Of a DNA stretch of 64,000 nt, positions 47,446 to 59,990 are shown in pieces. Position 1 is the first letter of the stretch. Each line of letters begins with the position of its first letter. The notes beneath the pieces are model-generated. The model was not told where the DNA came from and did not search any database. It worked only from the letters and a program-made list of their open reading frames with translations. Made by a program: the position numbers and the translations under genes. Source of the DNA: Lagopus muta (lineage: Eukaryota > Chordata > Aves > Galliformes > Phasianidae); the NCBI RefSeq assembly GCF_023343835.1, contig NC_064436.1, forward strand, positions 52,365,883 through 52,429,882. Reading direction: 5' to 3'.

Positions 47446-48121
47446 CTAACCTGGATTATAGCTTTCCCTAGACATCCAGAGGCTAGAACCAAGGCCACGA
47501 AGCTTAACTCTCCAGCATGGGTTGCTGAGAGACTCTTGAGAAAGACATCTGAAACCAGGACCTGACAAGATGCTCTTGTCACTTAGAGAAATATTCACTA
47601 ATATTTTTATCTGCAAGCTAAATCTTTCAAATACACTCTCACAGAAATGAGTATTCAAGCAATCAGGCTTTTCTCTAAGGGGCACAGTGATTCTAGCTGC
47701 TTTTCTTGCTCCTTGATTAGATCAGCTGTATGGTTGTTTCTCCATTGTTCTGATACATACTGGAAGCACCACAGTTGAAATAACTGGTGAAGGATGTGTT
47801 CATGCAGGAAAGTTTCAGTCTTATTTAAGAACTTCTGGTACCACCAGACTTTGTTTTGAAGCTGAAAGTAGTGCATACTTGAAAGAGGTGCTTATGATCC
47901 TTTTGCAATGAGTTGGTGATGGGCACAGGAGTGGGGTGCTGACAACAACTGTTACTGAAATGAAGCGCTGATGAACAGCTTCTTTTAAAATCGCTATAGG
48001 TCAAGACAGAAGAGATACTCATGCAGGAGAAAAGTAATTTTTTTTTTTTTTTATCAGAAAGTAGTTGCCTTTCAGTGTCTGAAACTTCCCCGGGCTTGAT
48101 TCTTTTGAACACTGGAAACAA
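47446..48121 (-). other. Unidentified ORF cluster, possible decayed coding sequence or old repeat
   Basis: Three minus-strand frames overlap end to end in three different phases: 47825-48121 (98 codons), 47655-47876 (73) and 47446-47685 (79). This is the pattern of one decayed reading frame with two frameshifts. Base composition is GC-richer than the flanks. Peptide pieces include SCCQHPTPVPITNSLQKDHK and FLHEHILHQLFQLWCFQYVS; I do not recognise them. A run of 14 T residues at about 48039-48052 lies inside the first frame. It could be a processed pseudogene, an unlabelled transposon piece, or chance. Confidence 0.3.
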
Positions 48122-48572
48122 TAAGTTTCAGAGAAATATGTAACTTAGTTATTGGAAGAGCATTTTTTTCTAGAAAATATTGGCTCCTTGGATACACAAT
48201 GGATGGTACTAAAGCTAAAATTTTCTGAAATATTTTTAAATTTGTCTTTTTTTAATCTAAACCACAGGAATAAGTTTGTAATTTCTGGTTAAAACTGTTT
48301 TGCTTGGAACAGTTTATCAATTAGGGTGCAGTTTAACCAGGTATTGCAACAAATTTTATTCATGCTACTTCAGCAACAAACCATACCAGTTCTAGCAGGT
48401 TCCCCAGAGCTGAAGTTTTCCTGTGTGAGTGATGCTCAATGAAGATGATAGAATTATGGCTTAAAATATGTCCTTACTGTGTATACAACTTTGCTGAAAT
48501 CAAATGGCTTTAGTTATTGAAATTTTCGACAGCTTTTATTCTTTCACTCAGCCTTCCCACTGTTTCTCATAA

Positions 48573-49092
48573 GAGCTACTCCAAAATTAATGCCCTCTAT
48601 TTTATTATGAGTCCACAGTGTCAGAGGTAGGTTGAACCTTCCCGCCAATATTCCATTACATTTTGTTGCATGTGACAGGCAGTAGCAGTGGAGCAGTGTG
48701 ACAAAATGATCTTCACATGGAAGTTCATGTGAAGAAAAGGTGTGTCATTGAATTCCTTCATGAGGGAAAAAATGGTGTTCACTGGCATTCATCAATGCTT
48801 GCTGAATGTTTATGATGACCAAACAGTGAATGTCAGCACAGTGAGGCAGTGAGTGGTGTGTTTTAACAGTGGTGGCGGTGGTTCATTTCCACTGATAAAG
48901 GTTTGTACAAGTTTGTACATTTGTAAAATGGCATGCAGGCCATTTTTCCTCATGTGTGAAAATGAATAGCTAATGGTGGTAGCTGTAGAAAAAGTGTTTT
49001 GTAGCTGAGAATTTGCTATATCAAATAATGTTATTGTGTTCTTTATATCTCTTGTACTTCACATAGGAAAAAAACTGGAAGTATTGCTTTCT
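48573..49092 (+). mobile_element. Mariner-type DNA transposon relic, copy 6
   Basis: Starts GAGCTACTCCAAAATTAATGCCCTCTATTTTATTATG and is colinear with copies 1 and 3: GTTGAACCTTCCCGCCAATATTCC, GTGTGTCATTGAATTCCTTCATGAGG, CATTCATCAATGCTTGCTGAATG, GTTTTGTAGCTGAGAATTTGC and TGTGTTCTTTATATCTCTTG. Local duplication of GTTTGTACA near 48900-48918. Also contains a perfect 9-bp-arm hairpin (CTTCACATG / CATGTGAAG) at 48711-48734. No transposase frame survives. The right terminal repeat is degraded. Confidence 0.78.
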
Positions 49093-52000
49093 TTCTCATA
49101 TGAAGGAAATTCATTTCTGTTATTATCAAAAGTTTTATCTATGAGGAATAATTTAGGGATGTGTCAGTTCTTTCACATAGTGTTTCACTGACACTTGTAT
49201 TGAGCTGAACATGTAATTCAAATAATCATAAGAGACAATACATAAAATGTCTTGTAGAGTCGGAAGTTTTGATTTACAGTCCTATTTAAGCCAGGAATTC
49301 TCTCATCTAATTTCTTCCTTTAAGAGAAATCTTTTTTTTTTTCCTGTTGGTCCAGTTTCACAGTTTTATATTGATCCCCGTAAAAGGATGGCCTAGCTTT
49401 CCCCATGTGCTCTTTAGCATGTAAAATAATCATTAATGAGTCCTGTGGTAAATATTGAATTCAATGATTCTTTCAAAAATTAAAGGAAAAAGAGAATCTT
49501 TCAATAAGAGTATTAAAAAGAACTCCTCTGCTACGTGTCCTTTTGATCACTTTTGATAGATGTCATCATTTCCTGGCTTAGGAGAGAGGTGGAATTTTAT
49601 ATTCTCCCTTTTGCAATTAAGCAATTATATTCTCAAGCTTCCCTCCTTATCCTTCTCAGTTTCCCTTTCAGTTTCTGCTTTCTGCTCTTCGTTCTGTGAT
49701 TCTTTTGCTGTTTTGTACCAGACTCCCCTGGCTTCAGAAAAATAGCAAGTGAGCAACCTTCCTTTCTTCCATTGAGCTTTAGGCCTTCTAGGCACTACAT
49801 GAACTGAGGATGTCTAAGCACAGATTTTGAAGTTACAGTCTCTGGCATTCAGGAGAATTCAGATAAATTTGCCAGCATAACATAGCTCTTAATAATATTT
49901 TTTTAAAAAAAGGATTTATATGACATCTGAATATGTAAGTATCAATGTTATCATCTTTTAGTTGTCATTATAGAAATAATTATAAGGGAAATAATGTGGA
50001 ATAAGGAGTTCATTTACACAGTATTGATTTTTTTTTTTTAATTAAGGTGGATGTTTCTGTCAACATAACTAATATCTGAAACATTTTGTATTTTAAGAAG
50101 CCATAGATACTGTTAGGAATATGAGATTTATTACCCTACGTTGTTTAATGTTTGTAACACACAAGAGAAAACAGTTTGTGTTTTTAGATTATTCACTGCA
50201 TATATGTATCAGTCACGTTGTTTTGTGTTATAGATGTAGAACTTTAATTCTAACCTTCAATTTTATAATTAAACAGTAAAATTATAAATTGCTTTTACAA
50301 CAATTTCTACACAGAGCTTCTGCTTCAGTAGATCAAGGATGCAGTATTTACTTTGTGAGGAGCATCTGTTTAGCATCTGAATCTCTATTACACTATATAT
50401 ACACATGTAACTAGCACAATCATGTTTTGAAATATTCTATTCAAACTGTATCATTTATGTGACTTCATACATCTGAGACCAATGCGTTAGTCTCCTTTTC
50501 AACAAATCTGATTATTTAATACTTCTGAATATATGAGAAAATGCCATAGATTAATAAAATCTGCTATGCCTTATGTAAGTGCATATATTATGTACAAATG
50601 TGCTTATTTGAAAGTGTATCCTAGACTTCTCTGAAGTATAATTTGTACATTGTTTCAACAAACTTCTATTTTTTTTATGAATTTGGATGTTGGATTTATT
50701 ATTTCTATTCACAGGTTCAGAGAAACAAAGAAATTATATGAGGTGTAAGAATAAAGTGTGTCTCGTCTGATACTCCTTTTTCTTCTTTTGGTTGAAACAT
50801 ATGGTTTATTCATTTTTTGGCATACATTGCTTACTTGTTTAGAAAATATGAACTGTTCATATAATTTCAGAATTTTATAACAGATTGTTTTCTTGCATTA
50901 TGATCACTTTGTGGAAAACCAACCTTCTTAATAAAGAAGTATTTCTCTTCACACTAATCTGATCATCAGTGAACATACACAACCACTGCAATGCAGGAAG
51001 AAAAACAAAAATTTAAAATGATCCGATGTTCCCTCTTGCAGTAAGGTCAGAGTTCATTCTGTATCATATTAGCAAACATTTTGTCTTGTTAGAGTACATT
51101 AGATCTTATTAAGGATCTTATTATTATTCCTATAAATGGATGTAAGAAAAAATTAGACAATTAAAAGAATAGTCTTTATTTGATCCATAATAATTCTTTG
51201 TAAGAACAGCATTTTAATGCACCTGAGATATCGTGGCCAATCTTTCTTCATCAGCAGTCTTTTCCTTTTGATAATTAGGCTAGTGAGCAGTTGAACTGCA
51301 AACTCTTGGCTTTGAAAAGTTTAAGAACTTATCAAGATATTGGGAACTCATCCTCTGTAAAGGTGAGGGTTAGCTGCTTCTCTTTTATCTCCTTATTAAT
51401 TGTTTTTGTTTCTAGGAAATGGAATAAGAAGATTAATATAAAATGGCTTTCCCTCCCCTTAAATATTGTTTAAAAAAAAAAAAAAATCTGCAAAAGGAGA
51501 AACTGACTCTCAGTCTTAGCAGTCAATCTGATTTTCTTGTTATCTTTGATTTTTTTCTTTTTTTTTAATGGGATAATAAATACAGGGCTATAAATTCACA
51601 TTTAATAATAATAAAGAAATATGGCTGTTGAACAATAAAGAATACATGCATAGGGATATAGTCAGGCTTATCTTTGAATAAACTTGTCAGTTAATAAGAG
51701 AAGCAATGAAGTTGTATAAGAAAGCTCAATGGAGCTTGATATCATAATATGCTTGTGTTTTTAAAGTATATTTAATATGGTTTAGATTTATGGAATATAA
51801 AATTAGTCATACTGTTTAACTATTCCGAGATGCGGATTTCCTAAAATGTATTAGTAGCCACAAAGCTTATTTTTCATGTGCTTTATTTAGTAATAGAACT
51901 TAATTATTCCTCAACTGTAGTCAAAGAATTACTTATTAGCAGCCTCATTTTGTTTTCCAAATATATTTTATTTTATCTGTATGCTATTTTCTTTGCCAAA

Positions 52001-52571
52001 GCAACATTTTCTCACTGTTTCAACCTTATGTAGGGGTTATGTAGAACAACTTGGTTATGTACAACAACTTTGTGTCTTTCAGGCCAAATAAAACACAAAA
52101 CTGTGTAGTAGTAAACATATATGCAGTGAGAAAGGTATCTTGTATGGATATTTCCTGGGCTATGTATAACATTTCACCTTTTAGCTCTTTTCTTTAAGAT
52201 ACTTGTTTACTAAATGGGTTACAGCTCAGTTAGAAAATGTTTGTGGGACTTAAATGCTGTTGGAGAGTCTTTCCTTCAGCAGGAAATATAGGTAAACTCC
52301 CTGATCAGAGAGACCTATAACTTTCCAATTAACTTGTACTGATACTAGATTTCTGCAGCCTTTGCCATTTGCATTAGGCGATAAGGTTCTGCCATCATTG
52401 CCTGCTGTTTATTTCTGTTCATAAAAGGCCTTTGAAATAGGTTTACGTATTTTTTTTATAGTGCTTTTGCATTTGTGTCCTTTTCCATCCACTATTTCAT
52501 GGGTTCAATCTTGCATTGAAAAGTTTTGCACTTCAGTTGAGGTAATCCTAAATATGTGTATAAAATGAGAG
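49093..52571. other. AT-rich DNA with one exon-like segment
   Basis: No known repeat was recognised apart from short A/T runs, for example about 51471-51485. The exon-like interval at 51279-51362 is the only structure of note. Confidence 0.5.
51279..51362 (+). other. Possible 84-base symmetric exon
   Basis: Acceptor-like CTTTTCCTTTTGATAATTAG ends at 51278 and donor-like AAAG|GTGAGGG follows 51362. The 84-base interval holds 28 complete codons with no stop, so it would be a phase 0-0 exon, ending LRTYQDIGNSSSVK. I do not recognise the peptide. A random AT-rich 84-base frame is open fairly often, so this is only a lead. Confidence 0.25.
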
Positions 52572-53240
52572 AACTCCTTGAAAGTAGTCTTGCTGAGAAG
52601 GATTTAAGGGTCTTAGTAGATGTAAAGCTTTACATGAGCCAGTAGTGTGTGTTTGCAGCCTGGAAGGCCAACAATATCCTGGGTTCCATCAGAAGGGTGG
52701 CCAGCAGGGTGATTGTTCTCCTTTTTCTGCCGTTGTGATGCCCCACCTAGAGTACTTGCATCCAGGGCTGGGACCCACAACACTGTAAAGACGTGGAGCA
52801 TTTGGGTAGGGTCCAGAGGATGTCTCAAAGATGATGAAAAGTTTGAAGAACATCTCCTGAGAAGGAGCTGGGCTTGTTCAGCCTGGAAAAGAGAGGGCTA
52901 TAGAAGCATGTTATTATAGCCTTCCAACATTTAAAAGGAGTGAAATCAACTTTTTATATAGGTAGATAGTAACAGAAGAAAGAGGAATGGTTTTAAACTA
53001 AAGAAAGGGACGGTTAGGTTAAACTTTCCACTGACATTTAATGAGAATGTGGTGAGGTGCTGGAACAGGTTGCCCAATGAGTCTGAGGAGGTCTCATCCC
53101 TGGAGTTTTTCAAGGTCAAGTTGGATGGGGCCCTGGGAAATCTGAACTAGTACTTGATTTAGTGTCTAGCAATCCTGCGTGTGGCAAGGGAGTTGGAATT
53201 GATTATCCTTGAGGTTACTTACAACTCAAGACATTTAATG
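52572..53240 (+). mobile_element. CR1 LINE 3' fragment with degenerate ORF2 end
   Basis: CR1 ORF2 C-terminal region and 3' UTR in order: CTGAGAAGGATTTAAGGGTCTTAGTAGATG, CAATATCCTGGGTTCCATCAGAAGGGTGGCCAGCAGGG, GAGAAGGAGCTGGGCTTGTTCAGCCTGGAAAAGAGAGG, GAGGTGCTGGAACAGGTTGCCCAATGAG and GTGTGGCAAGGGAGTTGGAATTGATTATCCTTGAGG. Deletions and stops break the frame. The terminal ATTCTATG repeats have decayed (ATTTAATGATTG). Small relic AGAATCATAGAATAAGATG follows at 53255. Confidence 0.92.
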
Positions 53241-53479
53241 ATTGTTTTACAAAGAATCATAGAATAAGATGAAAGAAAACACAGACTAACCTAATACTAA
53301 TTCTCATGAACTGTAAGAAGTTCACATTTGCTGTCATACTGGAAGCTGTGTTTTGTATGAAGGGGTATCAATTTATGACAAGTAGCAAATTAATGTATTT
53401 TAAATAGCTGTGTTGTTTCTTAGTGCAGTTAAAGGTTCATCAGAATAATAGTAGTTCTCCTATATCTTTCTTAAATATG

Positions 53480-53610
53480 ACTTCTGAGAGATGTCAACAG
53501 TGTGACTGACCAGCTCAGCTGTGTCCAGAAGGGGACAGGGGATCCATTGGATCTGGAACCGGCTGTTTCCAGCATGGGGTAGTTGCTTCTGCTTGTTGTA
53601 TTTCCCTGCT
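53480..53610. other. GC-richer unidentified patch
   Basis: Blocks such as CTGACCAGCTCAGCTGTGTCCAGAAGGGGACAGGGGATCC and GGCTGTTTCCAGCATGGGGTAG stand out from AT-rich flanks. It may be part of an unlisted interspersed repeat; no coding frame or family was recognised. Confidence 0.3.
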
Positions 53611-56600
53611 TCTAAAAGGTGAAAGACTTCTATTCTCTTGCTCAGTTTGGTCTGCTATAAAAATGAATCAATTTTAGTTTTTCTTGCTTGATTAGCTCAA
53701 GCTATTGTAAATATCTATTGGCACATATCAATAGGTGAATTTTACTCCATCCGTCCCAAGTGTCATAAATGCGGAATGGGAAGACCAGATGTGACTACAC
53801 TTCTATATATTTTCAAGTTGGTGAATATTAAATACCAAATAATTTACAAGAGTTTTCAATCCCTATTTAAATAGAATCAGAATGAAGAATGAGAAGCCCA
53901 GAAGCTAAGTTTGGTATCTATGCAGATGGAAGTTCATCTCATCCTCTATCGTCAGCCCAAATGAGAACAAGACATGGTAATGTTGAAGTGTGGGATAAAA
54001 GCACATTATTTACCTTTCCCTGAGGAATGTTCATTATGATAATTTTGGCTCACACTGGCTCAGTTACAGTTGGAAGTATAAACATTAACGTAATTGCAAT
54101 CTAATTAAACAACATTAAAATATGATAACCCTTTCTGTTGTCTAACTCATATGGTTTAGATTTTAAAAATATTCCTTCAACTGTTCTAGGAAGTATCATT
54201 CAAAAATATTTCAATTAAATGCGTAGAAAAAAGTTTGTTTTCTAAAGGAGATTTTATCTGTATTTCTTCCTTTCTAACTGGCTTTGCTCATACACATTTT
54301 ATACCACATCATCAATAATTGAATTGTAGGTATGCCTGGCTTAGGATTTTCACACTCTTAACTTTAAGCCCATCACAATTTAGAACGCAGTTTTTTGCAT
54401 CTGCAGTGAGTGACTATTGCAGTCAGTAGCATTGCATGTAAGTGATGTTTAAAAAAAAAAAAAAGTCTTGTTTTCAAAGCTATATATAAACACAGAGGAG
54501 TACTAAAAAAAAGTACTGAAAAGCTTTAGTTACTCCACTTTCTGGTTCCTGTTCATCTAAAGGGTTTAAAGAGGAACAATGTCAGAACAACATATGCATA
54601 TTTTTTTTAAGAAAAATAATTGATGTACCTGAAACTTGAGAAAGAAGGAATAGAAGGTGTCAGAATCTTGACTGTTAATGCAGGCATGTATATGGTGTGA
54701 CAGCTGGTCTTTGTAAAATACAAAACTACAAATTGCAATGCCAGATAATACCATGTATAGCAGCTTTTCTTCTGATTTGTATTTGGAACAGTGCTTGACA
54801 GTTCCATTGGAGACAATAAAAATAGTTGTTGATACATCTTAATTACTATATGAAGGCACAGACATTTCATGAAACTTCAGGGGGTAAAGAAGACATCAAT
54901 TACCATGCTTAGCTAGACTTTATTTAAACAAATGATTTGCTAATTCTGGTACATAAACTATATGCTTCCACTCTTTTGTGATATTTAGTTCCAGGAGTTT
55001 TCATTTGGGCTATAAAATATCCCAGGCTAACCATAAATATTAAAAATCAGTTATAAAGGGCAAGGTGATTATAGATTCTCTAGAAATGCTTTGGAAACAG
55101 TGTTTGTAGAAATCTGTGCCATTATTCACTGAGAAAGCAATATGCTTAACACTGAAGCCCATAGGCATCATAACACAAAATGGTTTTGGCTCATATGTCT
55201 TAAAGTTCACCCTACTGAGTCAGCTCAATTTCATTAGGGTATAGCAGTAAATAAGCTAACTATGGAACAGAAGAAATGGTAGATAGACACTGTGAAGAAC
55301 ATACGATATGATCTTATCCAAACTGACTGTTGGGCAATAGTTCATATTCTTTTCAAAATCTGGATAGTCATAAGCTCTTCATTAAGGTAGACATATGTTA
55401 CATAGACATATCTTATTTACATTTTAAATAACATTTTCCAGTGAAGAGAGCATGAGGGGGAAAAAGCTTAACCTGGTAGTAAGCAGTGCACTGTTCGGTA
55501 TTTTCTAAGCTACTTTAGAACGTCTATCTCTTCCCCGTTCACATGAACATTAATAAATTAAAATGAGTGAAGACTGCACTAATGTATTATTGCGTGTTTT
55601 TGTCAAGCATAGAATATTAGTTCTCTTAAGCATTCTGTAAAACATTACTTGTGAATATCGAATGTATATATCCTAAAAATTCAATGTTTTTGGAGAAACT
55701 ACTTCTAACTACTTTGAATAAGTACATTAATATTCAGATATTAATTAATGCCATAATCTAGATACAAAAAAGACAGGAAAAAAAAATGTTTCTGATAAGA
55801 CATTTTGTGAGCCAGACTAAGAATTACTGAAACATATTTTATGCTAGAAATGCATAATGATCACCAGCTTTCCCACTAAACAAATACCGTACTTTAATGT
55901 TATACAGACATGATAGAAGATTCTTCATAACAGGACCAACTTTGACTTTTCTCCTTAGCTGTTCAGATATAGCAATACTGGACACAGCAGTATTATTATC
56001 GGAATAGATGTCTGGGACCAAATAGATTAAAACATGGGACTATGTTTGAATCTTCATTATGAGCCTTTCAGCTCTACTTGCACTTATTATGATTCCCTTT
56101 TATTTATTCTAATTCCCTGATCCACGCTTTTTTTTTTTTTTGTTAATACTTTCTTCACTTTTAGATATGGTTCCTATGTCTGTTTACAGTATTTTCCATT
56201 TCTTAATCATTTACTTTCCTTTGTCACTTACATGTATTTCTCAGGAACATCTAATTAATGTATTGATATTTTTCAACAGTAAGTGGTTACAATACATCTC
56301 ATGCAGTGCAAACTGTGGGGTGCTATTATGCAGCAAAATTATTGCTATTAGTAGGCATAAAGGAAATACAATTTTATTTAGAATATTTTAAATTAATTCT
56401 AATAAGGAACCTGTTGCAATCTGCAGGTAGGATTTTGGCTGCCTTTTATGTAATTATTAGGATTTTAGAACTCTGTTTTTATTTCACTGGTCATGGAATT
56501 TTTTAGTTGAAAAATTACACCATTTTCCAATAACATGGTATCTCAACACACCTCAACAGAAATATTTAGGTTTTATCTTGACTAGTTAAAAAGAAACTTC

Positions 56601-57457
56601 CTGTGAGTTTCCTGCAATCTCCCTTGCATACAAATACAAATATGCAATCATAATGCTATGCAAAAGAAAAGCGGACATTCACAGGTCATTTGTGGACAGA
56701 CACTAATGCAAATTTGTTATTTGATAAATTTCTGAATACTTTTGGATGTCTTTATCAGTACTTCTGAATTTAGTTACAGTTTCTGAAACAATTCTTAATA
56801 TGCACCTTAGCATATTCTATGATACAAATGGCAAGAGTAGGTGAGAATGTCCATTCTAAAAGTGTTCACTTTTAAAGATAGTGTCCTGAATCATCTGGAT
56901 GATCCCAAATTAAATTGGTAGATAGTAAAAGAATTGAAATATTGTAAATCTATATCTGAAGTACTAAATCCAGAACTAAGAATATGCAACAAATAGGTAA
57001 TGAGAGAAAAAGGACAGAGTTAGAAACCTGGATGTTCTTCTCATGGCTCCCTGACTTCTACGGGCTCTCTTTTTCAGCCCTTTTACAGAAATGTCCCTTT
57101 TTAGTGTGCAGTTTGTTACCTAGATCAGTTTCTTTTCTAACCTGTACTCTCCCCATGTATTTTTTTTCTTTCCAATAAACACGCGTGATTTAGTTTAACT
57201 ACTCCATTTCTGTACGCATTTGCAAATAAGATGAAGGCTATTAGAAAATATATCTTCATCCTGGCAAAATTTTGAATGGACAGTATGTCACTTCCAATTG
57301 TGAAGTCATTTTAACTATTCATTTCTGTCCACTTTGAAGTTTTCAAAGTCCACAAGTTTTTTTTAATGCTCTTCAAATTCTCTCAAGAATTATTGCACCT
57401 GTGAAGACTAGTTTTATGAAAATGTTAAAGCAAATAACGTGAAAGTTTTCACTTACC

Positions 57458-57569
57458 ATTTGATCGTATGGGCATCATCAGCACAAATGATTGAATTATG
57501 CAGCTGAGGTCTCCAAAGGGCAGCGTTCTTGTATACCTAGACATTATTAGCTGAAGCTCATGTGCAGCT
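57458..57569 (-). other. Possible minus-strand exon
   Basis: On the minus strand a strong donor, ATG|GTAAGTGAA, lies just below 57458. Upstream of it one frame stays open for about 36 codons (SRYTRTLPFGDLSCIIQSF inside it), and a second frame stays open for 26 codons from the AG at 57537 (YKNAALWRPQLHN). A branch-point-like TACTAAC precedes possible acceptor AGs (57569, 57551, 57537 region), but the pyrimidine tract is weak. The interval is richer in G+C and CpG than its surroundings. No homologue was recognised and the upstream edge is uncertain. Confidence 0.28.
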
Positions 57570-59876
57570 GTGCCGAGTTAGTAAAGACAAGCTTTTTTTC
57601 CTCTCCTTCTTGAGATTAAGTCATATATTGGACACTGGGTCCCAGAATATAGTATAAAAAAACTACTACTGATCTCTGTATTGATATGTATGCTTGGTAT
57701 ATGTATCATACAGGTATTGATGTGTATACTTCATTAAGAGAAGTTATCAGTTCATATATTCTAATAAAAAAAGAAAAAAGTGAAGTAGATTTTAAACTGT
57801 TTAGACTCTCTGATTTGCATCAATTGGAAAAAAATTAGTTTGAAAATCTGGATGTTAAAATATGAAAGAATACTCACTTAAAGGTGACCTGAGAAATAAG
57901 GAATGGAAAAAATCAGAAACCTTCTCACAACACTGGCAAATGTACAAAGATTATTTGATAGAAGAAGTGAAGAACTCTTGATTGTTCTGTCTTACAGCTA
58001 CCTTGTTTTCTTTGACTACATTTTTTATCAAAACAAGCAAAGAACATAGCTGTTTGTTTTGGATGCTGTGAATGAACACTTATTTTTTACTAGGTAGTAA
58101 GCTGTCTTACAACTGTCTGTGAGCTCAAGAAGATTTTGTAAATGTCAGCAAGGTTTTTCTAACTGAAAAGTTTGACAAATGCTCACAGTGAGAGACTGGG
58201 TACCTAATCCACTGTCAGCTGTCAAAAAAGAATAAAATATTTCCTTAATAGAAACTGCTTGGACTGAACTGATGGCTGCAGTAACAACAGCTGGAAACAA
58301 AGAACTCTGTTCCAGTAATCAGAAGTGACCATGTAACAAGAAAAAGAGTATTGTACTTAAACACAGAGGGTACTTTGAGATTATGTCAAGACTTGGTTAA
58401 TTTATCAAATAGGTTTTCTTTCAGTGTCAGTGTAACTATAGAATATAGATTATTAAATATAGATTATTAAATAATTCTCCACGTATACTTTGTAGTATGT
58501 GGTTTTGATTCGTATTAAGTATCTCTGGCTCTTGGTGAATTTGAAAATAAATGTGTTAACATATGTTCTTTACCAAATTATTTGAACATTAATGACACAA
58601 TTCAAAGCTGATTTATCAGATTTCTAACAGTTACATGATGGTTTTCTTTTTATGGTATGTTTTTATTTTATTCAGCGTACAGTTTGTTAATAACTATATT
58701 TTAAAGTCAGCAATGCTATAATTACTTACAGTTGATCTTAAATTATATTTTTATTGTTTTTCAGTGTGCTGAAAGTAGTGAACTATAGCTGTATCTTATT
58801 TGTTTTAGCCCATCAACTATAAGAATTATTTCAAAATATATTATTAAATATATTAAGAAAAAAAAACCAAAAACAACTTGTTGCTTGTATAAATGAGAGT
58901 TGGAGATTTTGCCAGTCTAGACCTGTGTTCTTTACGAAAACTTAAGAAATAGGTGAGGAAGTCAGGGCTGATAATATTAATGTGTAAAATCAAAGTCCTA
59001 ATTCTTCTCTGGAGAACATTTTATTTTTTTTTTAACTCTGTTTATTATGAGAAGAAATCAAACCAACCTATAACATACATTAACTAAAGAATGCAGAAAT
59101 ACAGTACAAATTTATTCAGGAATCTATTTCAATTAAATCCCACTTTCTTCAGTTAAACATATTCTGTGTGTGCATATACAAATAAAGAGATTTTGCTGTC
59201 CTCCCTTATTTGCACACAGTTAGACTTCGGATCTGTTACGATGTCTTAGGAGTCCCTAGTATCTTTACAAATTCCAGAGACAAATTCCAGACATTTGTAA
59301 CATCTGAAATTATGGCAGAAGGTTATGCTAGATAAAGGGAAAGCATCTAATTCTATCTCCATGAGGATCTAATAATGAATATGTTCCTGCATCAGATAGC
59401 GTTGTCTTTCTAACACACTTAATCAGAAGTAAATGGAGGAAAATTACAAACAGCTGACTGGGAAAACTAGGGATATTTCTTTTGATCTGGAAACAAGAAG
59501 GTCTTAGCTTTGCCTTGCAGGCAGCTTCTACTAATTCTGTGGCCTGAATCAGTTAGTTTTCATATAATTGAAATTCCCAGATGAAGTCCATGAGTCTGGT
59601 TCTGAAAAATTCCTGTATTACTAACATTCTTTAGATGCCTTGATGTGTAACTTTTTCCAAAAAAGAAGATAAAAAGGAAGAAAAGAAAGAAAAAAAAGAG
59701 CTAAATAGTCTGCACATTGTTAAACTAATAAAATGTTAACTCATAAATCCATTGAATTTAATAGTAGCTAAAACTAGTGAATTTGAAGTTGAGTTAGTCT
59801 ATATTTCCATAAATGGTAGTGGTAGTAGTATGGAAATTGTTGAAAGTCCAAGAAGTAGATGTGCATCTTGTTTTCA

Positions 59877-59990
59877 GTGAAATTTTCTCAGCTTTGAAGA
59901 AATGCAAAAGAAACTTGGTAAAAGCAGATGAAAGAATCTTGCATTGGACTGGGAGAAATATGAGGAAAAGATATGTGACAGGGATACCAG
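59877..59990 (+). other. Possible symmetric exon
   Basis: TGTGCATCTTGTTTTCAG ends at 59876 and CCAG|GTATGAAAA follows 59990. A second acceptor, TTTTCTCAG, ends at 59891. With either acceptor the interval (114 or 99 bases) is a multiple of three and is open in one phase 1-1 frame containing ALKKCKRNLVKADERILHW. Donor strength is moderate; the peptide was not recognised. Confidence 0.22.

Noticed and set aside
52503..52520. GGGTTCAATC resembling a tRNA B box
   Set aside because: No matching A box or cloverleaf arms were found around it.
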